From contig CP154956.1 in assembly GCA_039621445.1 (NCBI GenBank), positions 76,236,192-76,300,191 on the forward strand: DNA of 64,000 nucleotides. Direction: 5' to 3'. This document shows positions 1 through 12,100 of the stretch, in pieces; position 1 is the first letter of the stretch; each line of letters opens with the position of its first letter. The notes under the pieces were generated by a model. It was given only the letters and a program-made list of their open reading frames with translations. It was not told the DNA's origin and ran no database searches. Source of the stretch: Euglena gracilis. Taxonomy: Eukaryota; Euglenida; Euglenophyceae; Euglenales. Position numbers and translations under genes: made by a program.

Positions 1-1
1 G

Positions 2-2793
2 CTGCACTCCGCCGCCGACCGCGCCCGGCTGGCCCTGGCGCGGCAGGCCGAGCTGCGGCACGACCTGGCCGGGAACCCCGCGGTGCTGTGGTTCGACAAC
101 TACTACAAGCGGCGGTACCGCAACACCCCGCGCCAGATGGAGGCCCACCTGAACGTGGTGGTGGTGGCGGTGCTGCCGCTCGTGGACCCCGTGCCCCCGT
201 TCCCCGGCCACTACTCCCTGGAGCAGCTGTGGCAGCGGCACCTGCTGGTCGGTACCGAGCTGGCGGAGTATGGCGGCGGACGGCTGCGGGAGCGCATCCG
301 GGCGGTGGCCGACTGGGACCTGCCGGCGACGGACTTCCGGGTGCCCCTGGACGTGAGCCGGCCCCGGGTGGAGGCCCTGCCGTGGCGTCCGTTCCTGATG
401 GGCGACCACGCGGTGTCGTCCCAGATCGGCCTGCTGGAGGTGCTGCGCTACCTGCGGGGCTCGGTCGCCGACCACCTCGCCACCCCGGTGCCGGTCCTCG
501 TGGACGAGAACATCTGGTACCGGGTGGCGAAGCTGCTGTACGGCCGGGAGCTGCAGCGGTGGGACGTGTCGGCCGCCCTGACCCCCCTCCCCATGCTGTA
601 CGCGGTGTGGCACCCCTACAAACAGGTGGTGCACACCGTGTACCGGCGGTTCCTGCCCCTCTTCCTCTACGTGCAGAGCGGCACCCTGGCCCGAAGCGGT
701 ACCGGCAGCTTCCACCGGCCCAACCTGCAGACCCTGGAGCGGTGGCTGCGGGCCCTCCTGCTGGTGCCACGGGACACCCGATTGCGCATCTGCGCATTCT
801 GGGACCGTCTGGTGCGTCGCATGACCGTGGTGGAGCGCGAGGCGGCGCAGCGGGCGACGACCGTGGCGGAGCGACGGGCCCAGCTGGAGGCAGCCGAGGC
901 CCACGTCCGGCAGCAGCTGGTGCGGGTGTGTGCCGGGCAGGCCCCCTGGTCCCGGGCCGAGCGTGCGATCGCCGGTGCGGAGGAGGCGGAGGCGGCGCTC
1001 CAGCGGGCCGAGTCTGCACTGCGGGACGCCAACCAGGTCGTGCGGATCCTGCGGGCGGACAGCACCATCCTGACGGCGCTGGCGGAACTCATGGGGGAGT
1101 GGGCTCCGGCGTGTCTGGTCCTGGGGGAGATGGTGCGCACCTGCCACTGGGAGCTGCGACACTCTGGCACCGGCGGACACGCGCTCGAGGTGCTGCACGC
1201 CAGCCTGGCCCTGCTGCTGCGTCTGGAGGCCCCCGGCGACCGCCGCACGGAGTACATCCGGACCGTGGGTGTGGCCATGCTGTGCTGGACGCCGTGGCAC
1301 TCGGCCCTGCCCGCGGCCTGCTTCAGCGAGGACCTCTGCGAGGCGGCGCTGTCCCGGCTCGGGCGGGAGAACGAGCGGCACCCCCTGGCGGTGAGCACGG
1401 ATCAGGTGGGGGACCTGTACGCGCTGCTGGAGACTGGTCGGCCCGGCGTGAGGGCGCTGCGGGGTGGCAACGTGGGGCAGCGGTGGGTGGACACGGTGCG
1501 CGGACACGTGGAGGACCTTCTGGAACGCTGCGGTGCGGAGCAGCGGCTGCCCGTGGTGCCCGGACCGGGGATGGCGATTGAGACCGTGTCCGACGTGGTC
1601 CGCTACGTGGCCCGGCTGACGGAGCGGGAGTACTCCGTGGGCGAGCCCTGGCCCGCGGACTGGAGCCACCCCGCCAGCCTGCTGTCCGTGGACCTCACCC
1701 CGGAGGACGTGACGGCCACGATGCGGTACGCGTTCCTTGCCCTGGTCGGGGACGACCTGCCCAACGAGGACGTGCAGCGGGAGCTGGATGGCCTGTGCTC
1801 TCGGCGGAGCGAGGAGGAGCTCGGCCAATACCACTGGGTGTGGGACCGCGTGGCCGGACGCGTCCGACCGGAGGCGAAGCCCAAGGCCCAGCCAAAGGGC
1901 AAGCCGAAGGCGAAGCCCCATCCAGTCGCCGTCCCCCCGGTGCAACCAGCTGTTCCGAACTGGCGGGGCATATGGAGGAGGATTGTTTGTCGGTCAATAC
2001 CAAAGGAATGTAAATGAATGGTGTGATTGCGCATATGCGCATTCAGCACTGAATGCGCATAGTGCATAGTGCATAGTGCATAGTGCGCATAATGCTGAAT
2101 GCGCATATGCGCATTCAGCACTAAATGCGCATATGCGCATTCAGCACTGAATGCGCATGTGTGCAATCAGAGCTGATTGTACTGGATCTTCTGATTTGAT
2201 TTGGTTTTGTCGACTCACTCGTGGTATTAAGTGGACACTGCAGCCGCTGTTGGGTTATGCCACTGACTACTCAGTGTATGCAGCGTGTCATGATGGTTTC
2301 TGTCAACCAGTCGTGTTTTACCTTGATCATGTTATCATTAGAATGCGCATGTGCGCAAACTAACTATATATGACAGACTTATTTGAAATCACTCGTAATG
2401 TGCAGATGCGCATTACGATTGATTTCAAATATTGGGAATGCACGGACCCCCTTGACTCACCCGGTGTGGCGTATGTCCATTTTTTTTCACGAATTGACTT
2501 TGTAAATGCTCCGCCAGCACCCAGCCGCCGTCGTCCCTCCGCACGGCGCAGCCCCTGTTCGGCGGTCCGTGTTCGAGCAGCCCGCGCCCCCTGCCCAGCA
2601 GGCGGCCGACCCGCCCGTCCCGGCGGCTCCGCGCTGGTGCGTCCCGGGCGTCCCCCACCACCGTGGTGTCGGCCCAGAGGCCCGAGCCGGTCTCAGCGCC
2701 CCCCACCTGGCGGGTCGCATCCCCGATCCCGTGCCGCCCGCCACGGGCCCCGACGTGTACCTCCCAGCCAACCCCGACGAGGACGTCGCCTGA
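2..2793 (+). CDS. TE-1 gene A: large protein of unrecognised family, possible transposase (5' partial)
   Basis: The frame is open from the left edge, so the start is missing. Exon 1 runs to 1,939. A GT-AG intron (1,940-2,517, phase 0) joins it to a last exon 2,518-2,793 ending in TGA. Both exon edges lie in proline-rich sequence, which supports the join. About 738 residues are visible. From N to C: a motif WFDNYYKRRYRN (codons from about 89), a second acidic motif LVDENIWYRVAKLLYG (from about 497), then LYAVWHPYKQVVHTVYRRF (from about 596). After that come an arginine/alanine-rich helical stretch likely to form a coiled coil, a lysine-proline tail and a proline-rich C-terminus. The aspartates of WFDN and VDEN could be metal ligands of an RNase H-like transposase. 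That is inference; I do not recognise the family. Position in an element with terminal repeats is the main reason to think of a transposase. Confidence 0.6.
783..796. repeat. TGCGCA-NN-TGCGCA palindrome inside gene A coding sequence
   Basis: This is the only clear copy of the TE-1 palindrome inside an exon. It is in frame, encodes part of RLRICAFWDR and does not break the reading frame. Confidence 0.75.
2028..2165. repeat. Cluster of TE-1 palindromes in the gene A intron
   Basis: Clear copies of TGCGCA-NN-TGCGCA lie at 2,028-2,041, 2,100-2,113, 2,126-2,139 and 2,152-2,165. Half-sites and a short GTGCATA tandem fill the space between them. Further copies in the same intron are at 2,344-2,357 and a half-site near 2,405. 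The copies are separated by a CAGCACTRAA spacer, so the cluster can fold into nested hairpins. Confidence 0.8.
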
Positions 2794-3338
2794 GCTGAGG
2801 CCCCGCACCGGGCGGTGCACCCCACCACCCGGGACACGGAGGCGCTTCACTCATCCGACGTTCTGGAACGATTGGGAGGCCTGGGGGGGGTGCCCCCAAG
2901 TGTGCTGAACACCAGGGCGGAGTCTTGAGGAGCCTCCTTTCGGGCAGCTGGGCACAAATTTTTCGGCCAAAAAATTGCCGCGTACGTTACGCGATTCTGC
3001 GCGACTGGCATTGCACACGTCAGAGGGTGTATTTTGTTCAGTGATTTTCGACAAAAACAAAACCTCAGGACTTTTCAAAATTGTGCATCCGAAATATTTC
3101 TACTTCCCCTGACCTGTTCCAGAAAACCGCACCACTGGAGGTGCCGCCGTTGTCGAAATCGCCTTTTCTGGCCCTTTCAGAGGCATTATTAAAAAAAATA
3201 AATCATTTTGGAGGGTTTTTCCTCGGGAGGGCTGGGGGATGCATCAATTCAAATGAATGAAATGAGGGCTATAGGGGTTGCCGACCCGTAAACAGAGAGT
3301 AATGTACCATTTCTCGACCACAAGGCACCGGCACCCCC
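2794..3338. other. Spacer between TE-1 genes A and B
   Basis: Short AT-richer stretch with no coding signal I can support. It should hold the gene A 3' end and the gene B 5' region. No palindrome copy is seen here. Confidence 0.5.
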
Positions 3339-6300
3339 ATGTCCCGCCCCCCATCGCCAGCCCCCTCGGCTCCCGACGTGCCGGAGGCCCTCGAGGCACC
3401 CCCCACCCAAGGCCCCCCGCAGGAGGAGGAAGAGGAAGCGGAGGTGGAGAGGCGGAGGAAGAAGAAGAAGCGCGTGGTGGAGGCCATCGCGACGTGGGCG
3501 GGTGGGAGGCCGGAGGACTGGCTGCTGCCGGGCGAGCAGCGCATCGAGCTCACCAAGGTGCGCTTCGACCTGAGCTGCAGAGAGGGCCAGGTGCGGTCCT
3601 TGGTGGTGGAGGACGTGGACCGCGTCTACGAGGCGATGCGCACCAACCCCCCCACCACCGTGCAAAGAGTCGTGGTGTGGGCGGCGGACACCATCAGTGT
3701 GTTTTTGCGCACGTGCGCATTGTTTGAGTTGTGAGTTGCTTTGCATGGTGAATTTATGGATGGATATGCATTGAATGAAACGAGGAATGCGCACCCATCC
3801 ATACCAGCATACCAGGCTTGCAGTATCATTCCACCCCTCTGCCTGCCTCGTGCGTCTCGTCACAGAGTGGGAGTACATGGTGGTCGGCGGGCAGCACATG
3901 ACGGCGGCGCTGAAGAAGATGGCGGAGGACTTCCTGAAGGAGCGGCTGGAGGTGCCGGAGCAGTACCGGTGGGTGCTGGCGAGGGTGCTGAAGCACGGCA
4001 CCCCGGTGGCAATGCGACAGCTGGCCGGCGGCGACAACCAGGCGCAGCAGATGCAGGTCCACGGCCTCCCCCTCAGCAGCTTCGAGGCGCTGCTGCTGGG
4101 CGACGACGTGCGGGCGGAGGCCAACCCGAAGGTGAGGCTGGCGGTGGCGCTGCGGAAGGCGGGGTACAACCGGACGCAGAAGACGGTGTGGTTTGTGCTA
4201 TATGGGGGTAATGCATGGTGATGCAATGTGGGTGGTCAGAGTACGGGAGATGGAATATATCAGCCTGTGTGTGGCATCACATGATTGCGCACATGCGCAT
4301 TCTTCTCACATAAGAGAAGAATGCGCATGTGCGCATTTGGCCCTTTCTTTGGAATGACCATAAACCTGCCTCCCGCCTCTCACACTCAGGACACGGCCAC
4401 CAAGGCGTACGGCCCCCTCCAGCGCTGGGTGGAGCAGCTGGGGCAGCAGGCCATCGAGGCGCTGCGGAAGCTGGAGGTGGCGAAGAAGGGCCTGACGGTG
4501 TCGGCGCTGCGGTCCCTGAGGATGCTGATGACGCCGGAGGCGAGGGCGGCGGTGGTGCTGGCGCTGCTGGGGGAGAGGCCCAAGCTGCAGGACTTCGAGA
4601 AGGCGGTGAGCGACGCCTGCCTGGAGATGTGGGTCAACTTCCACTGGACGGAGGCCAACCGCTTCATCCACCCGGACGTCGGTGTGCCTCTGTCATCCCC
4701 CCACGTTTGTATTTTGTCCCATCTAATGTTATGGATGCATCGTGCTCTGGACATGGATTGCTCTGTGACGGGTGCACTGCATGTTATGGTTCGATTGCAC
4801 ACCTGCGCATTCTCCCCACCACTCCCGTGCCCTGCCCCTCGCAGTGGAGGGAGGACTGGGCCGCCAGACGGAGGTTCAAGGAGGCCGTCGCACTCCGCCA
4901 CCTGGTCGTGCGGCTCGGGCGCTGGGAGTGGCGGGAGGACGCGACGTGCCCGCCCTTCACGGCGCTGGCCACCGCCGAGGTCTGGACGTCGGTGAAATTC
5001 GAGGCGCTGCAGGAGAGCCTAGCCGCCCCGCGCCCGAGACCGAAAATGGTGGTGACGGAGGACCCGGTGCACCTGGCCTGCGTGGACTACGCGCGGGAGG
5101 TCCAGGGGTAGCAGAAGACCCTGGTGAGGGTCTTTTGTTACTCGGCGGCGTCGGAGGCGGGTGTGCCGATGCAGGCGGAGCAAGCTAGGGTGCGGATGGT
5201 GGTGGTGCAGGCGGAGAGGGGGGTGGCAATCTCACCCCAAGTGTACGCCGTGGCGGACGACGTCCCCGTGGTGGTGTTCGGGACGCCGGCGCTGGCGCTG
5301 GCCACGGTGGAGCAAATCCACCGGCGGGTGGCCACCAAGCACCGGCTGGATGCTGGATGTGGACTGCTGGGTGAGGACCGAGGTGGTGGAGTTCGGGGCG
5401 CAGCGCCACCGGCCGGTGAAGTTCTCCCTCCACGTCCTCCTGCACGACACGGAGCTGGACAGGCTCAAAGTATGTGTCTGCGACCCCCTCCCTGAAGCTC
5501 TGAGTCAATGGCATTACATAAACACCGTGAGGCTGGATGCATAATCCGCCTGGGTGGTGCGTGGATGGATCCCTGGTAATGAATGCGCACCTGCGCAATC
5601 CTCCCTTCATTGGGATGATTGCGCATGTGCGCATTCTTATTTGCGTTTGTAAGATGTTTGCAGCCCATGTCCCTGTTGGCATTCCATATGCAGTCTGAAT
5701 GCGCTCCTGCGCAATACCTACCCCCTTTGCCACCCCTGCTCAGGTCCCTCCCGTCATCCTCTGGGACCGCGAGTCCAACGGCTCCCCCGACGCGCTGCAC
5801 TGGGCCGTGGTGGACTACCTGTGGCGCCGCGCTGTCCGGCGCCCGGTGGAGGCGGACAGCTTCCTCCTCCTCCAGCTCCCCTCGGCGGTGCGGGTGGGCC
5901 ACCTCCTCAACTGGACGCCGGACCCCCCGCACATGGTGGCGGTGCTGACGGGGAAGGAGAAGATGCAGCCGGTGGAGTACACCGAGCACATCCGGCACGC
6001 GGTGCAGGAGGCCTGCCCGGTGGACAACACCGGGCTGTGGAAGCAGCTGCAGGACGCCGTGGAGAAGTCCGAGCCGCTGTGGACGGTGGTGGAGTCCGAG
6101 GTGCTGAAGCAGCTGCTGGAGGTGAAAGCGACGGAGGCCCAGGCCCGGAAGGAGGCCGTCCAGCGACGGTCGGAGAAGAAGAAGTAGCGGGCGGCCAAGC
6201 GGGCCGCACAGCGAGGGAAGGCCAAGGCCAAGCCCAAGGCCCGACCCAAGCCCAGCACCTCCCAGGGGGTGCCCAAGTCCCTGCTGCGCACGGCCTGGAT

Positions 6301-7172
6301 CTACGAGCGGCGGATCTGGAGGGACATCGCCCGGGAGGAGGGCCGGCCCCCACCGGTGTTCACGTCGGATGAGGAGGAGGAGGATGAAGAGGGTGAGGAG
6401 GAGGAGGGTGAGGAAGAGGAGGGCCAGGCGGCCAGTGGACGGTCGTCGCCGCTGTCGTCGCACCCCAGCTACGCAGAGGGGGAGGAGGCCGAGGAGGAGG
6501 CGGAGCCCGAGGCCCCGGCGGAAGGCCCGGAGGAGGCCTCCGCGCAGGTGGTGGAAGGCGAGGGTGGCGAAGAGGGGGAGCATGAGGGGCAGCAGGGGGC
6601 CGCTCAGGCTGCGGTGGAGCCAGAGATCGTGGTGGAGTCCGAGGAGGAAGGGGGCAGGGGGAGCGAAGAGCGCCGAAGGCAGCCCGTGGTCCCGGTGCCC
6701 CCAGTGGAGGAGGTGGAGGCCCCAGAGCCCACTCCCCCCCCCGCCCCGCCCCGCCCCCAAGAAGCCCAGCGGCCCCCCACCCCTCGGCATGATCCGGCGC
6801 CCCGCGGGCAAGACCCTCCCGCCGCCCCGGAGGCCCTCACCCCCAAGAAAGAAGAAGCGGGGTACCCAGGAGGAGGAGCCGGAGGCGACGCCACCCCGCA
6901 AGCGGAGGACCTCCCTGCTCTCCAGCCCCAGCCCCAGCCGCCCCGAGGACCCGCCGGGCGGCAACGTCCCCAGCAGCAGCGCCCGCGCCTCCCACTCCTC
7001 CAGCCAGCCCCCCTCCCCCAGCCCCCAGCCCCCGGCCGGTGCCCGATCCCCAGCCCAGTCCCCAGCCCGCGGCCCCCAGCAGCAGCAGTCCCCCGGAGCG
7101 CGGTCCACGCTGCAGGAGCGGACGACCAAGTTCACCCTGCTGCCCTTCCCGCCGCCGCGGAAGGAGAAGTGA
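3339..7172 (+). CDS. TE-1 gene B: ParB/sulfiredoxin-like protein, five exons, reading frame broken four times
   Basis: Exons: 3,339-3,696, 3,866-4,185, 4,390-4,683, 4,845-5,469 and 5,744-7,172, joined by GT-AG introns. The third donor is the least certain. The ATG at 3,339 opens an acidic, then lysine-rich N-terminus. Exons 1-2 resemble the ParB/Srx fold: a strand VVVWAADT, then EYMVVGGQHMTAAL, where GGQHxxAA matches the conserved nucleotide/DNA-binding motif of ParB-like domains. Exon 3 is helical. Exon 5 ends in long acidic (E/D), basic and proline/serine-rich low-complexity tracts. Within otherwise continuous coding sequence there are TAG codons at 5,109-5,111 and 6,185-6,187. The frame also moves by +1 near 5,345 (at a repeated GCTGGATG) and near 6,740 (in a C run). 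These may be sequencing errors, decay or recoding. A related copy lies in TE-2. Confidence 0.65.
3697..5743. repeat. TE-1 palindromes in all four introns of gene B
   Basis: Every gene B intron has at least one TGCGCA-NN-TGCGCA site: 3,706-3,719 (intron 1), 4,286-4,299 and 4,322-4,335 (intron 2, as a hairpin pair around GAAGAA/TTCTTC), 4,796-4,809 (intron 3, one half degraded), and 5,584-5,597, 5,620-5,633 and 5,700-5,713 (intron 4). No exon of gene B has one. Confidence 0.8.
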
Positions 7173-8414
7173 GACCACAGGGGGGTGCACTCCTCTTCAG
7201 ACTCCCAGCCCAGTGCAACATTGCGCATGCGCGCATTCTTCTACTCACAGTGTGCTGATTGCGCACATGCGCATTGTTTTCCCATGCACACCCCTCTCTT
7301 CCCCAGAGGCAATTCCCTCCCATTCTGCCAACCCCTCTCGCCTGCACAGTCGACATAGCCGCCAGTGGGTACACACAGTGCACACAGCGTCTGGGCCAAA
7401 AGAATGCGCACATGCGAATTCATCCCCTCTCCTGAATCATGCCTGCCTTTTGGATTTGGTTTACCACGCGGTGCACGCACACCGGCCAGCAGCACACACC
7501 CCAAGCGTACACTTAGGCGGCCCGCTGGACCAGGGTGGGACACCCGAGGCCACTCGGGGGTTCACCTCTGGGAGGTGGGTCAGGTGCGGGCACACCCCTC
7601 CCTCTCCTCCACGGGAGAGACACAAGGCCAAGGGGAGTGCACCTACCAGCGCGTCCAGCGCTGTGCCGGGGCCGGCAGCGGCGGGGCGTCGGGCGGCGCA
7701 GGCACGCGGTGCGGCCAGAGGGCCGCAGTGTGTGCCAGGCACGGCGTGCCTCGGTGAACCCCTGTGGGGCCACGGGACCCTGTCACACCCCTCTGTCAAC
7801 CCTATACCCCCGGCGAACCATATCCACGCCGCTCCAACCGTGTGTCGGACCGCCCACCTCTCAACCCCTGCACACCTCCCCCTCTATACCCCTGGCACTC
7901 TCCCTCCCCTCTCCCCCTATATCGGACCAAGGACCAAAGGACAGCGAGGGAAGGTAAGGGATGGGACCGGCAAGGGAGGGAAGGGCGTCTCCAGCCAAAG
8001 GCCCCTGCTTTGCCTCCAAATCAAAATAAAGGCTGGGATGGGGGGAGGGGGGTGAATGCGCACCTGCGCAATACCGAGGCCACCGGGGAATGGGGGGAGC
8101 CGGCGGGTACCATGCCTCCACTGGACGAGGGTGCCGCCCCGAAAAACAGTGTTTCGTGTCGCACCGCCTTCGCTTGACGAGGTGTTTCCCCCGGCTGGCG
8201 GAGGTCAAAAACAGGTCTCCCCAAAATCAAAAAAGTCGGATTCCTCAAAAAAATCCTCGGACGCCGGAAGTCGTGGTACACCTTTGCTCTTGATCACCTC
8301 GGCTTGTCGGGTCGGCCGCCCCGTCGGGTGGTGGTGACTCACTCGGTCAAAAAAAGAATGCGCGAGTGCGCAAACTTAGGCAAAAAGTGAAAAGTGCACT
8401 CCCGGCCGTCTAAG
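7173..8414. other. 3' flank of TE-1 gene B up to the right end
   Basis: No conserved coding exon is seen. Palindromes lie at 7,222-7,235, 7,260-7,273, 7,404-7,417, 8,057-8,070 and 8,359-8,372. The sequence is C-rich from 7,800 to 8,000. A CTTAGGCGGCCC at about 7,515 resembles the family terminus and may mark an internal or nested end. Confidence 0.5.
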
Positions 8415-8959
8415 TGCTTTTCTGGCTTAATGCTGGAGTGTCCAGCAAAGACTTTTAATCCCCCCCCCACTATTGCTCAGCAACCAGGTTCCTAAAACCC
8501 CGACCGGGGGGGTCATACGCACCTCTGACCTGCAACCCCCGACTGGGGATTGGTCAAGATTTAGGGGTGGTCGGTGGGCAAGGGGGGGGTGGGTACCTCT
8601 GCTTGCTCTGTGAATCTTGTTAGTTTCCCTCGTTGCTGAAAGGACTAAATACATTTGTCCCCAGTGGCCTGTGTTTGCCTTTGATTGGGGTGGTGTGCGG
8701 GGTGCCCTGGGGGGGGGGGGTTGTTTGGTGGCTCTGGGGGACGCCGTCAGGGGCCTGCACGTGAAATGTTTGTTCATCTTGCAACAATTGTAATAATTTT
8801 GAGACGATTTGATTGAAAGAAATTGCCCAGTGTGATTCTGTGGAAAGAAAAAGGTGAAATGGCTTGGGCAAAATGAGTGCTCTGCGTTACGTTGGGGGGG
8901 AATGAAGTTTTTGGTCTGAAACTTGATCTCTTGGACTAGGCAGGCCAATCCCAGAGGAT
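8415..8959. other. Sequence between TE-1 and the last recognised PIGK exon
   Basis: No conserved exon seen. A minus-strand frame stays open from the TEFF exon across much of it, but loses family similarity soon after that motif. It contains G runs and a small palindromic GACCGGGG...CCCCGACT pair near 8,500-8,550. The PIGK 3' end or a last intron probably lies here. Confidence 0.4.
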
Positions 8960-9100
8960 CGCTGTCACGTATGTTGCCCAACAACTGCTCGGCAGGAGGG
9001 GTCAGAGGGGTGGGATACAATTGGATCTGCTCGCTGAAGAACTCCGTTGCCTGAAAGATCCACTTGGGCGAGGACGCATCCGGGAGGACGCGGAGAAGAA
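8960..9100 (-). CDS. PIGK: PIGK exon: C-terminal TEFF region
   Basis: Follows a conventional CAG acceptor at 9,101. It encodes [14 protein letters not shown], matching the (T)DFFGSV region near the end of GPI8 lumenal domains. The downstream edge is not resolved. Confidence 0.65.
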
Positions 9101-12100
9101 CTGCAAAACATGGCAAACGTATGGGAGCTCTTGACGCAATTCTGAGGAATTCTCAACGTCTTTCGCTTTGAGCAACAGAAATAGACATTAAAATATCTTG
9201 CAGGCAAAACAAACTTTCCAAAATGAAAGCCATAAATGGGATTCATTTGCATTTTACTTGGCGAATATATTTGCAGTGTGAAAAGGTTCAAACAGCGACA
9301 ATAATTGTATCCAAATGACTTCTTCTGTCCGAAAATATGACTTATTCCCTCTCTGGGAAGTTGCCACCTGACAAGTAAAATACTTTCATACAACTTCTGC
9401 CGAACGATAAGATATTTTATGACATATACATCATTGTTATAATAATATTAATATGTAATATAATAATAATAATACTTTACTACAATATAATAATAGCAAT
9501 TTTAATTGTTTAATATGGAATGGATTGCCAAATTTTTGCGAATCCGCTGGGAAATCCATAAAATTATAATTTGAAACCCCGCAAAATTGACATGAACTGA
9601 ACGGGTAACACCTTGGGTGACAACTTCTCAACACAAATACAAATACAGGGTCAATGCAATTTCTCAGCGGCAGGGGGGGGGTTGGTGCTAACTTGCCGAC
9701 CACTTCCCAATAACTAACTAACTAATTTACGATACCCATCCATCCCGCATCCAACTAGGCCTTTGGCACGCGGACTTTGTGCAATGGCCTCTTGTAAAGG
9801 TCCGCCCGGTGTTCAGGATCCGAAGCCAACTTGATAGGGGCAGGCCTGCCCACGGAGCAGGATCATCAGAAGCAGCACAGGACAGTTGGAACCCCTCTCT
9901 CAGTAGCGAGGATGTGCCTCCAGCATCTGGCAGGGTTTGCCTTTATGTGTTGTCTGCAAATCAATTGCATTTACCCAGAATTTTAGGCGACCAACAGCTG
10001 TGTTGCCTTTTTTTGGGGGCACTTTGGCCAATATTCCTGCATTTTTACCCCGAATTTTTTGCATAATTGCCGCACAATCCTGCATAATTTTGGAAAAACG
10101 TTTGCCGCATAGGTTATCCTCCACTGCTGGGAATGGGATTTACCACCGCATGCTGGGATACAGGGCTAAGCGACCTGTAAACCCTATGGTGGTGGCTAGA
10201 TGGTCCGACCCAGGGGTGGTTGCAGACTTTTCTTATGTGTGTGATTTTCAAATTTTGAATTTTTTGACATTTGTGTGTGGTTTTCTTTGCAGTTTTTTAT
10301 TTGTGTGTCTTTTTCCCAATTTTTTTTTGATTCCTGCTGGGAAATAATTCTTCGACATCACATTTTTGGTTAGGTTTTCCTCTAGGACATAATTTTGGCA
10401 ATTACTTTGTCGTTTTTTTTTTGGAGTTTTTGGGGCCAAAAAATCGCACATTTTTAGGGCATCACCAATTCTGCTTTTGTGGAAGAGAAATGGAAGCAGC
10501 TATTTCAGCAGCTTTCTGGATGGATGACCGGTGATTATCTGTTTTTGTAGCCACCTTAAGTGAACGAAGTTGCCCACACGGTCGGAGGTGGCATGGGCAA
10601 GATTTGGGGGTCTCGGGGCAATGTTTTGGGTCGTTTTTTTGTCCATGTTGCCCGTGAGTTGAGCAAATTTGGCCCAGAACAGCTCAAAAACTCAAAAAAT
10701 TGCCTGGTTGATCCAGCTTGGATGAAATCAGCTCAAAATGTCTCATAAAAGATCCAAATGAACATAATTCACTCAAATTGATCTGAAAAATGGTTGTGCG
10801 AAAATATGTGGAAAAATGGGAGCTTGATAGCACTCTCTCAGGCAGGAACACAAAAACACAAGAACACAAGAACACAAGGTCACACATTTGCCTCCCTTCC
10901 CAGGAATAAGAATGTTGGTTAAGCATACCTCCACCAAAAGCATCGGTCATGGCAAAGATGAGAAAAGTTGGATGTGCGAAACCCCTCCCAACACAAAACT
11001 TTAAATAAATATTTTTTTTCTTCAAAAAATATGCAGGGTAGTGTGCGATTTACCCGGCGCAGATTTTTCCCCTTTACAATGCTTAATTGCGATTTCTACG
11101 AATAAAATAATGGAAAATATGACCCAAAAATGACACTTAATGATCCTTCAAAAAAGTATCTTAACTGCCTTTCCTTTGTTCCTTTTAATCGACGCATTTT
11201 ACACAAACACTTTTTCAAGCGAAGCACATATGGTAACAGAAATTTTTGTGTTGAAGCAAGAGGTGCTTTTAGGATCCAGGGGGAGGGGGGTCTGGACCCA
11301 CCCACCCACCCCCTGGGGGGGGCTTGGGGGACCCATGGATGTCAACTTTGGGGTCCAAAAAAAGTATTCTGCGCTTCGCACCGAAAATGAAGAAAACCCC
11401 GTTTCCGACGGGGTGCTCACTCGGCCTGACACCCACCCCTCAGGGGAGGGGGTTGGCCGGGACCCCCCACCCCCGGGGCACAAAACCTAACTTTCTGGTT
11501 GAAGCATATCGCACCAAATCAATTTGTTTTGGTGGTGCATGTTCAAATGACTGTCTGCGGGCAGCCTGGGAGGGATCAAACGACTGGAACAAAGCCTGCA
11601 GCGTGGCAGAGGACGTCTGGTTCACGCCCTCCATGAAGCCGAGGAGGTAATACGTGAACCGGTCAATGATCGGCACCCCGACCTGCGGCAGGAGGCGGAG
11701 TGGGGTTTGGCGGATGCCTGGTTATCCTGCGTAACCTCCTTGGTGGAGAAGATGTGACTGTTGCTGTTGGTTTGGGATGGGGGATCCATTTCCCTTGCTT
11801 TTTAGCTTGGCTCCAAGCAAGCCACCGGGAGAAAAGGATCTTGCGGAGCTCAGATGGCAAAAGAGACATTGGGACAAGAAACATCAGCAACAGCGTGAGA
11901 ATGCGCCAGATATGATCATTTCCACAATTCCGAAATTCCTGAGGCAAAATCCTTTAGCAATAAAGCATTGGCAGCAAGCTTCTACTTGGCCCCCCTGGGG
12001 GGGGGTCGAGTAGAAGCTCCAGGGGGGTCCAAAACCTTTTTTTTGCGTTATGAGCAGAATAGGTTAGGAGTTTGGCCTAACTTGAGGCTTAAATATACAC

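Larger units (their letters stand above)
1..8414 (+). mobile_element. TE-1: right part of a large DNA transposon (left end outside window)
   Basis: This block carries genes A and B and at least sixteen copies of a 14-bp palindrome TGCGCA-NN-TGCGCA that is very rare in the rest of the window. The right end is placed at 8,414, where the sequence reads GGCCGTCTAAG. That resembles the right ends of TE-2 (GGCCGCCTAAG), TE-3 (GCGCCACCTAAG) and TE-4 (ACGCCGCCTAAT). The last palindrome (8,359-8,372) lies about 40 bp inside this end. In TE-2 a palindrome also sits close to each end. Membership in the same family is supported by gene B, whose diverged relative is in TE-2. The left end and target-site duplication cannot be seen; the predicted duplication is TGCTT (8,415-8,419). 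A second CTTAGG at 8,376 makes the exact end less certain. Confidence 0.6.

Noticed and set aside
88-1581. Long overlapping frame in gene A region (Gly/Ala/Arg-rich)
   Set aside because: Composition expected from an out-of-frame reading of GC-rich coding sequence; the true frame has conserved-looking motifs and a spliced end.
5109-6187. TAG as a sense codon (genetic code change)
   Set aside because: Only one damaged transposon gene shows it, and it also has frameshifts. The identified host genes use no internal TAG, and one host-like exon appears to end in TAG.
5465-7228. Long minus-strand frame opposite gene B
   Set aside because: Leucine/glycine-rich complement of acidic and proline-rich tracts; shows no domain and overlaps a better-supported gene.
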